In this document: positions 45,628 through 54,708 of the stretch, one piece after another
Layout of the letters: every line of letters starts with the position of its first letter
Numbering within the stretch: the first letter of the stretch is position 1
Origin: Pseudonocardia cypriaca
GTDB lineage: Bacteria > Actinomycetota > Actinomycetes > Mycobacteriales > Pseudonocardiaceae
Direction: 5' to 3'
Length of the DNA: 64,000 nucleotides
Assembly: GCF_006717045.1 (NCBI RefSeq)
Contig: NZ_VFPH01000002.1
Location: 2,046,001 to 2,110,000 of the forward strand
Made by a program: the position numbers and the translations under genes
The notes under the pieces: generated by a model
The model's database searches: none
Told to the model about the DNA's origin: nothing
The model's input: only the letters and a program-made list of their open reading frames with translations

Positions 45628-45927
45628 TCAGCCCCCTCCGCCCTGCGGCCCGGCTCGGCGCACGCCCCCACCCTGGGCGGGCGGTACGACCTGATTCTCG
45701 GTTCCCGACCCGCCGGTGACCGTGGTCGGTGCGTTCCCGCCGCCGACGGCACGCTGGGTCAGGACGCCGCCGGCGAACCCGAGCACGACCAGCAGCGCGG
45801 CCACCAACGCGAGGGTGAGCCTGCTGGTCTGCTTCGATCGGTCCCAGCCCGCTTCGAACAGATCGTCGTACGGATCGTCACGAGGCTCGTCGTGTGGCAG
45901 GGACTCCATCGGCTCCATCGACTTCAT
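45628..45927 (-). CDS. Small membrane protein of the MacAB-like operon
   Basis: 99 aa. An acidic cytoplasmic N-terminus (DEPRDDPYDDLFEAGWDR), one membrane helix (about 37-57, LTLALVAALLVVLGFAGGVL), then an external Gly/Pro/Val-rich tail with Q-G-G-G ends. ATG overlaps the permease stop by 4 nt, so it belongs to the export operon. It could be an accessory subunit or itself an exported factor. No family recognised. Confidence 0.7.
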   Translation of the reverse strand: MKSMEPMESLPHDEPRDDPYDDLFEAGWDRSKQTSRLTLALVAALLVVLGFAGGVLTQRAVGGGNAPTTVTGGSGTENQVVPPAQGGGVRRAGPQGGGG

Positions 45928-47237
45928 TCGTATCGGAGGGCGGTGATCGGTTTCATGGCCGCGGCCTTGTTCGCGGGGTAGAAGCCGAAGAACAGCCCGA
46001 TCGCCACGGACGCGGCGAAGGCGAGCACCACCGAGAACGGGGCGACGATCAGCTGGAAACCGCCGATCGACAGCGAACCGACCGCAACTCCGATGCCGAT
46101 TCCGAGCAGGCCGCCTGCCACGGAGAGCATCGTGGCCTCGAGCAGGAACTGACCGACGATGTCGGCCTTCTGCGCACCGACCGCTTTCCGGATGCCGATC
46201 TCGCGCGTCCGTTCCGTCACGGTGACGAGCATGATGTTCATGACCCCGATCCCGCCCACCAGGAGTGAGATGCCGGCCACCGCTCCGAGCAGCAACGTGA
46301 AGGTCGCGTTGACCTGCGAGACCGCCTCGAGGATGGACGTGGGGCTGGAGATCGAGAAGTCCGGGACCTTCGTGCCGTGGCGCGCGTTCAGGATGGCGGT
46401 GACCTCCGCGGTGGCCACCGGCACTCCCTCCGCGGCCGCGGCCTTCACCGAGATGCTGGAGAGCGGCCCGTAGCCGGTGAGGGTGTCCTGCACCGCCGTC
46501 ATCGGCGCGAGCACGCGGTCGTCCTGGTCCTGCGGTCCGCTGCTGCCCTTCGCGGTCAGCAGGCCGACCACCTGGAACGTCACACCGTTCAGCTGGATCG
46601 GCCGCCCCACGATCGCGCGCTCGTCACCGCCGGCCAGCGCGGTGGCGACGGTGGCCCCGACCAGCGCAACGCGGTTGCGCGCGAGGTAGTCGGAGTCGGT
46701 GAACACCTCGCCTTCCCGCACCGTGTCGTCGTGGTTGACGAGGTAGCTCGGGGTGGTGCCGGTCAGGGTGCCGACCTCGTGCGACGCACCCTCGTAGGTG
46801 GCGGTCACCGCGCTCGCCGTCACCACCGGCGCCACCGACGCGACGGTCGGCGCCAACTCGGGGTCCACGAGCGCCTCGGCGTCCCCGAGGGTCAGCTGCG
46901 GGGCGCGGATCTCGGTGCCGCGGTCGGTCTCCGTCGGTTGCGCGGCTCCTCCCTGCGGCGCGGCGGGACGCGGTCCACCACCCACGAACACGCCTCCGCC
47001 GATCCGCATACCGCCGCGGCCGCCGGAACCCTGGCCCGTCTCGGGCGTGATGGTCAGCGTGTTGCTGCCCAGCGCGCTGATCGACGCCGTGGTGGCGGCG
47101 CTCGCCCCGGTGCCGGCGGCCACGAGGATGATCACCGCGGCAACGCCGATGACGATGCCCGACATCGTCAGCGCCGAGCGCAGCTTGTTCGCCAGCACCC
47201 CGGCCACGGCGAACTGCAGGCTCTGCCCGATGTTCAC
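45924..47237 (-). CDS. MacB-like ABC transporter permease (FtsX/MacB_PCD)
   Basis: 437 aa from GTG 47237, overlapping the ATPase stop by 4 nt. First membrane segment (about 15-45), a large periplasmic-type MacB_PCD domain with a Gly-rich insert (GGMRIGGGVFVGGGPRP), then three C-terminal membrane segments including GGIGVMNIMLVTVTERTREIGIRKAVGA, the FtsX/MacB signature. It lacks a fused ATPase, which is encoded separately. Type VII (mechanotransmission) ABC proteins export peptides, drugs or lipoproteins. Confidence 0.9.
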   Translation of the reverse strand: MNIGQSLQFAVAGVLANKLRSALTMSGIVIGVAAVIILVAAGTGASAATTASISALGSNTLTITPETGQGSGGRGGMRIGGGVFVGGGPRPAAPQGGAAQPTETDRGTEIRAPQLTLGDAEALVDPELAPTVASVAPVVTASAVTATYEGASHEVGTLTGTTPSYLVNHDDTVREGEVFTDSDYLARNRVALVGATVATALAGGDERAIVGRPIQLNGVTFQVVGLLTAKGSSGPQDQDDRVLAPMTAVQDTLTGYGPLSSISVKAAAAEGVPVATAEVTAILNARHGTKVPDFSISSPTSILEAVSQVNATFTLLLGAVAGISLLVGGIGVMNIMLVTVTERTREIGIRKAVGAQKADIVGQFLLEATMLSVAGGLLGIGIGVAVGSLSIGGFQLIVAPFSVVLAFAASVAIGLFFGFYPANKAAAMKPITALRYE

Positions 47238-47938
47238 GACGCCACCGCCGGGGTCACCCGCTCGTCCGAGACGATCCGGCCGTCGCGCATGTGGAGCACC
47301 CGCCTGGCACGCTGCGCGACCTGCTCCTCGTGGGTGATCACCACGAGGGTCCGGCCGTCCGCGTTGAGGTCCTCGAAGAGCGCCAGCACCTCGTCCGTGC
47401 TGCGGCTGTCGAGGGCCCCCGTCGGCTCGTCGGCCAGCAGCAGGACCGGATCGGTCGCGATCGCGCGGGCGATCGCCACCCGCTGCTGTTGCCCACCGGA
47501 CAGCTCGGACGGGCGGTGGTGCACCCGCTCGGCGAGCCCCACCTGCTCCAGCGCCCGCAACGCCCGACGTCGCCGCTCCGGTTTGCGGACGCGCGCGTAG
47601 GCCATCGGCAGCTCGACGTTGCGCAGGGCGGTGGTGCGCGGGATCAGGTTGAACGACTGGAAGACGAACCCGATCTTCCGGTTGCGGATCAGGGCCTGCT
47701 GGCGCTCGTCGAGCCGGCGGGTGTCCACGCCGTCGAGGGCGTAGCGGCCCCGGGTCGGGGAGTCGAGGCAGCCGATGATGTTCATCAGCGTCGACTTCCC
47801 GGAGCCCGACGCCCCCATCACCGCGACGTAGTCGCCGCGCTCCACCACGAGGTCGACCCCGTCCACCGCACGAACCACCGTGTCGTCGCTGCCGTAGATC
47901 TTCGCGACTCCCCGCAGCTCGATGACCGGCCGCATCAC
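47234..47938 (-). CDS. MacB/LolD-type ABC transporter ATP-binding protein
   Basis: 234 aa. Walker A GASGSGKST, Q-loop FVFQSFNL, signature LSGGQQQRVAIARA, Walker B VLLLADEPTGALDS and the switch His in VVITHEEQVA. All ATPase motifs are intact. Powers the adjacent FtsX-like permease. A GTG at 47938 and ATG at 47935 are both possible starts; the GTG overlaps the adaptor gene stop. Confidence 0.93.
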   Translation of the reverse strand: MMRPVIELRGVAKIYGSDDTVVRAVDGVDLVVERGDYVAVMGASGSGKSTLMNIIGCLDSPTRGRYALDGVDTRRLDERQQALIRNRKIGFVFQSFNLIPRTTALRNVELPMAYARVRKPERRRRALRALEQVGLAERVHHRPSELSGGQQQRVAIARAIATDPVLLLADEPTGALDSRSTDEVLALFEDLNADGRTLVVITHEEQVAQRARRVLHMRDGRIVSDERVTPAVAS

Positions 47939-49680
47939 CGGCCACCCGTCCTGGGGAAGCCGGCGCCGGAGCCACCGGTCACGACGTTCGGCGTCGGCAG
48001 CACCAGGACGTCGCCCTCCGAGACCCCGCTGACGATCTCGGTCTCGGCCGGGCCCGACACCCCGATCCGGACGGGTACGACGCTGTCGACGCCGTTGCGG
48101 CGCACCGTCACCGTGCTCCGGTTGCCGGTCGTCGTGATCGCCTGCGTCGGCGCCTTCAGCACGCGGGTTGCGGTGCCGGTCGTGATCGACACGTTGGCGG
48201 TGGCCCCGACCCCGACGCCGGGCGGAGCGGACGTCAGCGAGATCGTGACCGGGTAGAGCACGACGTCGTTCGACACGGTGCTCTGCGGATCCTTCCGGGT
48301 GACCGTGCCGGTCGCGGTCGTCTCGTTCGCCGGGAACGAGATCGTCGCCTGCTGGCCGAGCTCGAGCTTCGCCGCGTCGGCCTCCGGGATCTCCGCGGTC
48401 ACGGCGAGCTCGCTGAGGTTGGCGATCACGATGAACCCGTCGCCCGCCGAGGCCGCCGCATCCGAGGCCGCCGAGTCGCTGTCACCGCCGCTGTCACCGC
48501 CGGATCCGGAGTCGTCAGAGCCCTGCCCGTTGGTGAACTCGCCCGCCTCGCCGTTGACGGCGAGCACGACCCCGCCCTGCGGCGCCTTCAGCGCGGTCTC
48601 GTCGACGGCCCGGCGCGCGGTGTCGACGTCGACCTGCGCGCTGTCCACCGTGGCCTGCGCCTGTGCGATCTCCTCCGGCGTCTGCGGGTGCGCGTTCTTC
48701 TCCGCGGTCAGCTTCGCCGCGGTGACGTCACCCTCGGCCTTCGTCACCGCCTGCTTGTTGGTCTCGATCGTCGTCCCGCCCTTCAGCAGGGTGTCCGCCC
48801 TGGCCTGTTCCGCCTCCGTGACGGCCTGCCGGTCCTGGTCGAGGGTCGACTCCCGGGTCTGCTCGGCCGTCGTCACCGCCTGCTCGTCGGCCAGCAGCAC
48901 CGCGTCGCGGGTGTTCTCGGCGTTCTTGGTGGCGAGCTGCGCCGACGCGCAGCTGCTGGAGTCCTCGTCGTCGGCCTCCGTGATCGAGCTCCCGCTGCCG
49001 CACGCCGCCCGCTCCTGCGCCTCGGCCTGCGCGACGAGGGTCTTCTGGGTCTTGGTGTCGGCCTCGAGCTTGTCCTCGGCGTTCTCGATGGCCATGGCGG
49101 TCGACTCGTCGTCGTTCGCCAGCCGGGTCTTGGCGTTGTCGATCGCCGACTGCGTCGCGGCGCGATCGAGCTGGAGCTGCTTCTCCGCAGCCGTGACGGC
49201 CGCGCGGGCGTTGTCGAGGGCCTGCTCGGCCTGGGTGATCGCGAGCTTGTCCTGCTGGGTCTGCACACCCGTGGGCCCGGCCCGCGCCTGGTCGAGGGCG
49301 GCGTGCGCGCCCGCGAGCTGGGCCTCCGCGGTACGCAGCTCCGCCTGGGCGTCGGCGTCGTCGATCGTGGCCAACGTCTGGCCGAGCGTGACCGTGTCAC
49401 CGGGCTCGACCTGCACCGACGTGACGGTGCCCGACCCCTTGAAACCGACCGGCGTGCGCAACGACGACTCGGCGTTGCCGCTTCCTGTGACGAGCGCCGT
49501 CACGTCACCACGCGTGACCGCCGCCGTGCGGACGACCGGAGCGTCCCCGCCCGGGTTCGTGATCACCAGGACCGTCGCCACGATCGCCACGACCAGCAGC
49601 AGGAGCAGCCCGAGGTTCAACCAGCGCGCACGCGCCCACTCCCACGCCGCCGAGAGTTTCCCGTCACCCGCTCTCGCCAT
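47935..49680 (-). CDS. MacA/HlyD-like membrane fusion protein
   Basis: 581 aa, much longer than the ~370 aa of MacA. N-terminal membrane anchor (about 20-42), lipoyl halves (GSGTVTSVQVEPGDTVTLGQTLATID and the later ALKAPQGGVVLAVNGEAGEFT), between them an extended coiled-coil hairpin (about 110-350) with a Cys-bounded acidic stretch, then a Ser/Gly/Asp-rich linker, beta-barrel and membrane-proximal domains. In a monoderm cell it would bridge the permease and the wall rather than TolC. First gene of a four-gene operon; a GCGCAT inverted repeat lies just upstream. Confidence 0.85.
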   Translation of the reverse strand: MARAGDGKLSAAWEWARARWLNLGLLLLLVVAIVATVLVITNPGGDAPVVRTAAVTRGDVTALVTGSGNAESSLRTPVGFKGSGTVTSVQVEPGDTVTLGQTLATIDDADAQAELRTAEAQLAGAHAALDQARAGPTGVQTQQDKLAITQAEQALDNARAAVTAAEKQLQLDRAATQSAIDNAKTRLANDDESTAMAIENAEDKLEADTKTQKTLVAQAEAQERAACGSGSSITEADDEDSSSCASAQLATKNAENTRDAVLLADEQAVTTAEQTRESTLDQDRQAVTEAEQARADTLLKGGTTIETNKQAVTKAEGDVTAAKLTAEKNAHPQTPEEIAQAQATVDSAQVDVDTARRAVDETALKAPQGGVVLAVNGEAGEFTNGQGSDDSGSGGDSGGDSDSAASDAAASAGDGFIVIANLSELAVTAEIPEADAAKLELGQQATISFPANETTATGTVTRKDPQSTVSNDVVLYPVTISLTSAPPGVGVGATANVSITTGTATRVLKAPTQAITTTGNRSTVTVRRNGVDSVVPVRIGVSGPAETEIVSGVSEGDVLVLPTPNVVTGGSGAGFPRTGGR

Positions 49681-49691
49681 GATGTCCTTTC

Positions 49692-49711
49692 GCGCATTTA
49701 TGGGAATGCGC
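49692..49711. promoter_or_regulatory. Inverted repeat upstream of the MacAB-like operon
   Basis: GCGCAT-N8-ATGCGC lies 12 nt before the adaptor start, in an unusually AT-rich patch, and GATGCGCATT recurs near 49750. Possible operator; weak evidence. Confidence 0.3.
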
Positions 49712-49932
49712 TTTGAAGGAGCTGTGAGAACGCTATGAAAGCCCCCCTGATGCGCATTTCAGCAATACGGGACGATAGCTGGGAGAAATTGCGACCGATA
49801 GCGGGGGGTCATTCACGCTGTGCGGCGGGTGCCGTCCGCGCAGAGCCCGATCAGCGAGCAGAACGGCCCACGGCCGGCGCACTGTCCGGTTCATTCATGA
49901 CGGCGCCCGCCCACCTGGCCTAGGGTCCGGCC

Positions 49933-50331
49933 ATGGCAGCGTTGACATCGGCAGTCGTCCAGATCTTCGCCAAGGACGTCCGGCGCTCGATCGAGTTCTA
50001 CCGCCTGCTGGGCCTGGCGGTTCCGGAGCCGGGTGCCCCCGACCCGCACGTCGACGTGGAGCTCCCCGGCGGCAACCGGCTGTCCTTCGACGCCGAGGAG
50101 ACGATCACCGGCATGCACCCGGAGTGGAGCCCTCCCGACACCGCCGGTCGGGTCGCGCTCGCCTTCGGGCTCGGCTCACCCACCGAGGTGGACGCGATGT
50201 TCGAACGCCTCACGACGGCCGGGCACCCCGGCCCGCTGCCGCCCTACGACGCGCCATGGGGGCAGCGCTACGCCACCGTCCTCGACCCGGACGGCAACAT
50301 CGTGGACCTGTTCGCCCCGCTCGACGGCTGA
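49933..50331 (+). CDS. VOC/glyoxalase-fold protein
   Basis: 132 aa, one vicinal-oxygen-chelate unit pair: VVQIFAKDVRRSIEFYRLLGL starts the first beta-alpha-beta module, and YATVLDPDGNIVDLFAPL closes the second. The family includes glyoxalase I, dioxygenases and antibiotic-sequestering proteins; the metal ligands cannot be assigned with confidence here. Stands alone. Confidence 0.82.
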   Translation: MAALTSAVVQIFAKDVRRSIEFYRLLGLAVPEPGAPDPHVDVELPGGNRLSFDAEETITGMHPEWSPPDTAGRVALAFGLGSPTEVDAMFERLTTAGHPGPLPPYDAPWGQRYATVLDPDGNIVDLFAPLDG

Positions 50332-50341
50332 ACCCGGCTGA

Positions 50342-50524
50342 GACACCACTCCACGGGCTCGCCTGGCCGGCGGCGCCGAGCCGCTCGTGCGGCTGCTCAG
50401 CCGCAAGTTCGGACCACTGCCCGCCGGTGTGCGAAAGCGGATCGATGCCGCATCGTCGGACCGGCTCGAAGTCTGGTCGGACCGGATGCTCGACGCCCCG
50501 ACGCTGGACGAGGTGTTCGACTGA
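50342..50524 (+). pseudogene. 3' remnant of a DUF4351-like gene
   Basis: An open segment of ~60 codons with no start (a stop lies at 50339-50341) encodes LVRLLSRKFGPLPAGVRKRI followed by LEVWSDRMLDAPTLDEVFD and TGA. This resembles the C-terminal DUF4351 helix bundle found on Rpn/PD-(D/E)xK transposase-like proteins. The rest of the gene is missing, so it is a fossil of a mobile or nuclease gene. Confidence 0.5.
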
Positions 50525-50578
50525 GCAGGTCGTGAGTGGATACGCGCGCTGTGGCGCACGTATCCACTCGCGAGACGG

Positions 50579-52387
50579 TCAGTGGTTGTCGCGCGGCAGC
50601 CCCTTCGACGCCACCCGCTGGTAGGCCACCGCCGGCTTGAGCACCATGCCGCCCGACAGCTGGTCGACCATGCCGCGCTGGATCTCCTGCCACGGCGTCT
50701 GCGACGCGGGGATCGGGTATCCGCCGCCGTCCTCCAGCCGCTTGCGGCGTTCGGCCAGCTCCTCGTCGGGCACGAGCATGTCGGCGGTGCCGGCGTTCAG
50801 GTCGATGCGCACCCGGTCGCCGGTCTGCAGGATCGCCAGGCCGCCGCCCGCTGCCGCCTCGGGGGAGGCGTTGAGGATCGACGGCGAGCCGGACGTGCCC
50901 GACTGGCGGCCGTCGCCGATGCACGGCAGCGCGTGCACCCCACGCTTGATCAGCTCGGCGGGTGGCTGCATGTTCACGACCTCGGCCGCGCCCGGGTAGC
51001 CGAGCGGGCCCGCGCCGCGCATGAACAGCAGGCAGTCCTCGTCGATCTTGAGGTCGGGGTCCTCGATGCGGTGGTGGTAGTCCTCGGGGCCGTCGAAGAC
51101 GACCGCGCGGCCCTCCAGGACGTTCGGGTGCTCCGGGTCGGACAGGTAGCGCTCCCGGAACTCCTGCGAGATCACGCTCGTCTTCATGATCGCGCAGTCG
51201 AAGAGGTTGCCCTTCAGCACGAGGAACCCGGCGTCGCCCTGGAGCGCGTTGTCGAACGTGCGGATCACGTCGCGGTCGGTGGCCACCGAGTCGCGGCAGT
51301 TCTCGCCGATCGTCCGCCCGTTGACGGTGGGCGCGCCCTCCCGGATGAGGCCGTGCTGCATCAGCTCGTGGACGACCGCGGGCACGCCGCCCGCCCGGTA
51401 GAACTCCTCACCGAGGTACTTGCCGGCCGGCTGCAGGTCGACGATCAGCGGGACGGTGAGCCCCAGCCGCTGCCATTCGTCCATCGGCAGGTCGACGCCC
51501 ATGTGCCGGGCGACGGCCGTGATGTGGATCGGCGCGTTGGTGGAGCCGCCGATCGCCGAGTTGACGATGATCGCGTTCTCGAACGCCTCCCGCGTCATCA
51601 CGTCGGACGGCTTGAGGTCCTCGTGCACCATCTCCACGATCCGCCGCCCGGTGAGGTAGGCGTTGCGGGCGCGGTCGCGGTGCGGGGCGGGGATCGCCGA
51701 CGAGCCGGGCAGGCTCATCCCGAGCGTCTCGGCGAGCGCGTTCATCGTGGACGCGGTGCCCATCGTGTTGCAGTGGCCGGGCGAGGGCGCCGACGAGGCC
51801 ACCATCTCCACGAACTCGGCCTGGTCGATCTCCTCGGCGGCCAGCATCTCGCGGGCCTTCCAAACGATCGTGCCGGAGCCCGTGCGCTCGCCGTTGTACC
51901 AGCCGTTGAGCATCGGGCCGCCGGACAGCACGATCGCCGGGATGTCGACGGTGGCCGCGGCCATCAGGCAGGCCGGGGTGGTCTTGTCGCAGCCGGTGGT
52001 GAGCACCACGCCGTCGAGCGGGTAGCCGTGCAGCACCTCGACCAGGCCGAGGTAGGCGAGGTTGCGGTCGATGGCCGCGGTGGGGCGCTTGCCCGTCTCC
52101 TGGATCGGGTGCACCGGGAACTCGAACGCGATCGCGCCCATCTCCCGGATGCCCTCGCGCACGCGGTCGGCGAGCACCAGGTGGTGGCGGTTGCACGGCG
52201 AGAGGTCCGAGCCGGTCTGCGCGATCCCGATGATCGGCTTGCCGGACTGCAGCTCGTCGCGGGTCAGGCCCCAGTTCATGTACCGCTCGATGTAGAGCGC
52301 GGTCATTCCGGGGTTCTCGGGGTTGTCGAACCACGCCTGGCTGCGCAGGCGGCGACCCCCGTCGGTGGTGTCGGAGTTCTGTGTCAT
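50579..52387 (-). CDS. IlvD/Edd-family sugar-acid dehydratase
   Basis: 602 aa from ATG 52387, overlapping the SDR stop by 4 nt. Iron-sulfur Cys residues are seen in [21 protein letters not shown] and [11 protein letters not shown]. The [10 protein letters not shown] form is that of sugar-acid dehydratases (xylonate, arabinonate, gluconate) rather than amino-acid pathway DHAD, which has C-S-G-M. It removes water from a 2,3-dihydroxy acid to give a 2-keto-3-deoxy acid. Last gene of the lar-linked operon, so the substrate is probably the product of the LarA-like epimerase or SDR. Confidence 0.88.
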   Translation of the reverse strand: MTQNSDTTDGGRRLRSQAWFDNPENPGMTALYIERYMNWGLTRDELQSGKPIIGIAQTGSDLSPCNRHHLVLADRVREGIREMGAIAFEFPVHPIQETGKRPTAAIDRNLAYLGLVEVLHGYPLDGVVLTTGCDKTTPACLMAAATVDIPAIVLSGGPMLNGWYNGERTGSGTIVWKAREMLAAEEIDQAEFVEMVASSAPSPGHCNTMGTASTMNALAETLGMSLPGSSAIPAPHRDRARNAYLTGRRIVEMVHEDLKPSDVMTREAFENAIIVNSAIGGSTNAPIHITAVARHMGVDLPMDEWQRLGLTVPLIVDLQPAGKYLGEEFYRAGGVPAVVHELMQHGLIREGAPTVNGRTIGENCRDSVATDRDVIRTFDNALQGDAGFLVLKGNLFDCAIMKTSVISQEFRERYLSDPEHPNVLEGRAVVFDGPEDYHHRIEDPDLKIDEDCLLFMRGAGPLGYPGAAEVVNMQPPAELIKRGVHALPCIGDGRQSGTSGSPSILNASPEAAAGGGLAILQTGDRVRIDLNAGTADMLVPDEELAERRKRLEDGGGYPIPASQTPWQEIQRGMVDQLSGGMVLKPAVAYQRVASKGLPRDNH

Positions 52388-53151
52388 GGGGTGAGCTGAC
52401 CGCCGTTGATCTCGATGACCTGTCCGGTGACGTACCCGCTCATGGCGGGCGATGCGAGGTAGAGGACCGTGCCGACGCACTCCTCGGGAGTGCCGGCGCG
52501 GCCCATGGGGATGGTGGCCACCATCCCGTCCATCTGCTGCTGCGAGGTGTGCCGGTCGTGGAACGGGGTGACGATGATGCCCGGCGCGACCCCGTTGACC
52601 CGGATCCCGTCGCGGGCGAGCTCCTTGGCCAGCCCGCGGGTGAACGTGCTGACCGCGCCCTTGCTCGTCGCGTACGCAACCGACCCGCCCGCCCCGCCGG
52701 TGCGGGCCGCGATCGAGGTGATGTTCACGATCGACCCGCCGCCATTACTCCGCATGACCGGGATGACCTGGCGGGAGGCGGCGAACACCGACGTGATGTT
52801 GAGGTCCATGACGCGGGCGAAGTGCTCGTCGGTCATCTCCGCGATCGGGGTGCGGCCGAGCAGGTCCCCCGCGTTGTTGACGAGCACGTCGATCCGCCCG
52901 TGGGCGGCCGCGACCTCGTCGACGAGCCGCGTGGCACCCGCCGCGGACGACAGGTCGGCGGAGACGACCGACGCGGCGCCGCCCGCCTCGTGGATGGCGC
53001 CCGCGGTCTTCTCCGCGCCCTCGCGGTTGTGCCCGTAGTGCACGACGACGTGCGCACCGTGGCGGCCGAAGCCTTCCGCGACGGCCGCGCCGATCCCGCT
53101 GCCCGCTCCCGTGACCAGGACGACCTGCCCGGTGAAGTCCAGCACCGTCAC
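52384..53151 (-). CDS. SDR-family dehydrogenase of the lar-linked operon
   Basis: 255 aa from GTG 53151. TGAGSGIG cofactor site, NNAG, catalytic Ser in [14 protein letters not shown] as the YxxxK, and C-terminal [16 protein letters not shown]; a complete FabG-like enzyme. It probably oxidises a hydroxyl of the sugar acid or reduces a keto intermediate. GTGA and ATGA overlaps couple it to the UxaA gene upstream and the dehydratase gene downstream. Confidence 0.9.
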   Translation of the reverse strand: MTVLDFTGQVVLVTGAGSGIGAAVAEGFGRHGAHVVVHYGHNREGAEKTAGAIHEAGGAASVVSADLSSAAGATRLVDEVAAAHGRIDVLVNNAGDLLGRTPIAEMTDEHFARVMDLNITSVFAASRQVIPVMRSNGGGSIVNITSIAARTGGAGGSVAYATSKGAVSTFTRGLAKELARDGIRVNGVAPGIIVTPFHDRHTSQQQMDGMVATIPMGRAGTPEECVGTVLYLASPAMSGYVTGQVIEINGGQLTP

Positions 53152-54680
53152 ATCACCGCCCCGAGCTGCCACGGCACGAACTCCTCCTGGCCGAATCCCA
53201 GCTCCTCGCTGAACGTCTTGCGCCCGGACGCGGTGTCGAGGATGAACTGGAACAGCCGCTCCCCCACCGCCTCGACCGACTCGCCTTCGGAGAGGATCAC
53301 GCCGCAGTTGACGTCCATGTCGCCGGACATCCGCTCGTACATCTCGGTGTTCGTGGCGAGCTTGATGCTCGGCGTCGGCTTGGTGCCCAGCACGGAGCCG
53401 CGCCCGGTGGTGAAGCACATGACGGTGGCGCCACCGGCCACGATCCCGGTGACGGACACCGGGTCGTAGCCGGGCGTGTCCATGAACGTGAAGCCCTTGG
53501 CGGTGACCCGCTCCGCGTACTTGTAGACGCCCGTGAGGTTCGTCGTGCCGCCCTTGGCGACGGCGCCGAGCGACTTCTCCAGGATCGTGGTGAGCCCGCC
53601 CGCCTTGTTGCCGGGCGACGGGTTGTTGTCCATCGACCCGTTGTTCTTCGCGGTGTACTCCTCCCACCACTTGATCCGCTCGACGAGCTTCTCGGCGATC
53701 TCCGGGCTGACCGCGCGGCGGGTGAGCAGGTGCTCGGCGCCGTAGATCTCCGGGGTCTCGCCGAGCACGGCGGTGCCGCCGTGGCGCACGAGGATGTCGA
53801 CGGCCGCACCCAGCGCGGGGTTGGCGGTGATGCCGGAGTAGGCGTCGGAGCCGCCGCAGTTGAGGCCGAGCACGAGCTCGCTCACCGGGACGGTCTGGCG
53901 GGTGACCTCGTTGGCCTGCGGCAGCATCGCCTTGAGGGCCTCGACGCCCGCGCGGACGGTTGCGACGGTGCCGCCCTGCTCCTGGATGGTCATGGTGGCG
54001 ACCGGCCGGGACGGGTCGAGCCGCCAGCCCTCGGACACGCCGCGGATCTGGTTGACCTCGCAGCCCAGCCCCAGCATGAGGAACCCGGCGAAGTTGGGGT
54101 GCTCGGCGTAGCCGGCGAGGGTGCGGCGCAGCACCGCGATGCCCTCGCCGTCGTCGGCCATCCCGCAGCCGGTGCCGTGGGTGAGCGCGACGACGCCGTC
54201 GACGTTCGGGAACTCGTCGAGCAGGCCGGGCCTGCGGAACTGGTCGGCGATCATCTTCGCCGCCGTGGCGGAGCAGTTGACCGACGTCAGGATGCCCAGG
54301 TAGTTGCGCGTGGCGACCTTGCCGTCCGGCCGCACGATGCCCTGGAACGTGGCGCGCTCGGACTCGGGCACGAACCGCGTCTCGGTGACGTCGGCGCCCA
54401 CGGCGTAGTCGCGCTCGAACGCCCGGAACTCGACGTTGTGGGTGTGCACGTGGTCGCCTGGCTCGATCGGCCGGGTGGCGAACCCGATGATCTGGTTGTA
54501 CTTGCGGACCGGCTCACCCTCCGCGATGGCTGCGACGGCGACCTTGTGTCCGCGCGGGATGGCACGTCGTGCGGGCACACCGCCCACCACCGTGCCCTCG
54601 GGTATCTCGCTTGCGGCCACCACCACGTTGTCGGCGGCGTGCAGGCGCACGCCGAGATCGTCTGTGGACGGTGCGGTCAT
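53148..54680 (-). CDS. UxaA-family altronate/galactarate dehydratase
   Basis: 510 aa from ATG 54680 (GGGAG 5 nt upstream; ATG 54692 also in frame). N-terminal SAF domain (about 10-95, DNVVVAASEIPEGTVV, VHTHNVEF), then the UxaA/GarD core with GYxRPDGKVATRNY-like sequence, ALTHGTGCGM, GLGCEVNQI, LGLNCGGSDAYSGITANPA and CFTTGRGS. These iron-dependent lyases dehydrate aldaric or aldonic acids such as altronate. Full length, both modules in one chain. Second dehydratase family of the operon. Confidence 0.9.
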   Translation of the reverse strand: MTAPSTDDLGVRLHAADNVVVAASEIPEGTVVGGVPARRAIPRGHKVAVAAIAEGEPVRKYNQIIGFATRPIEPGDHVHTHNVEFRAFERDYAVGADVTETRFVPESERATFQGIVRPDGKVATRNYLGILTSVNCSATAAKMIADQFRRPGLLDEFPNVDGVVALTHGTGCGMADDGEGIAVLRRTLAGYAEHPNFAGFLMLGLGCEVNQIRGVSEGWRLDPSRPVATMTIQEQGGTVATVRAGVEALKAMLPQANEVTRQTVPVSELVLGLNCGGSDAYSGITANPALGAAVDILVRHGGTAVLGETPEIYGAEHLLTRRAVSPEIAEKLVERIKWWEEYTAKNNGSMDNNPSPGNKAGGLTTILEKSLGAVAKGGTTNLTGVYKYAERVTAKGFTFMDTPGYDPVSVTGIVAGGATVMCFTTGRGSVLGTKPTPSIKLATNTEMYERMSGDMDVNCGVILSEGESVEAVGERLFQFILDTASGRKTFSEELGFGQEEFVPWQLGAVM

Positions 54681-54708
54681 CAGTACTCCCATGTGGTGGA
54701 TGAGGGCG

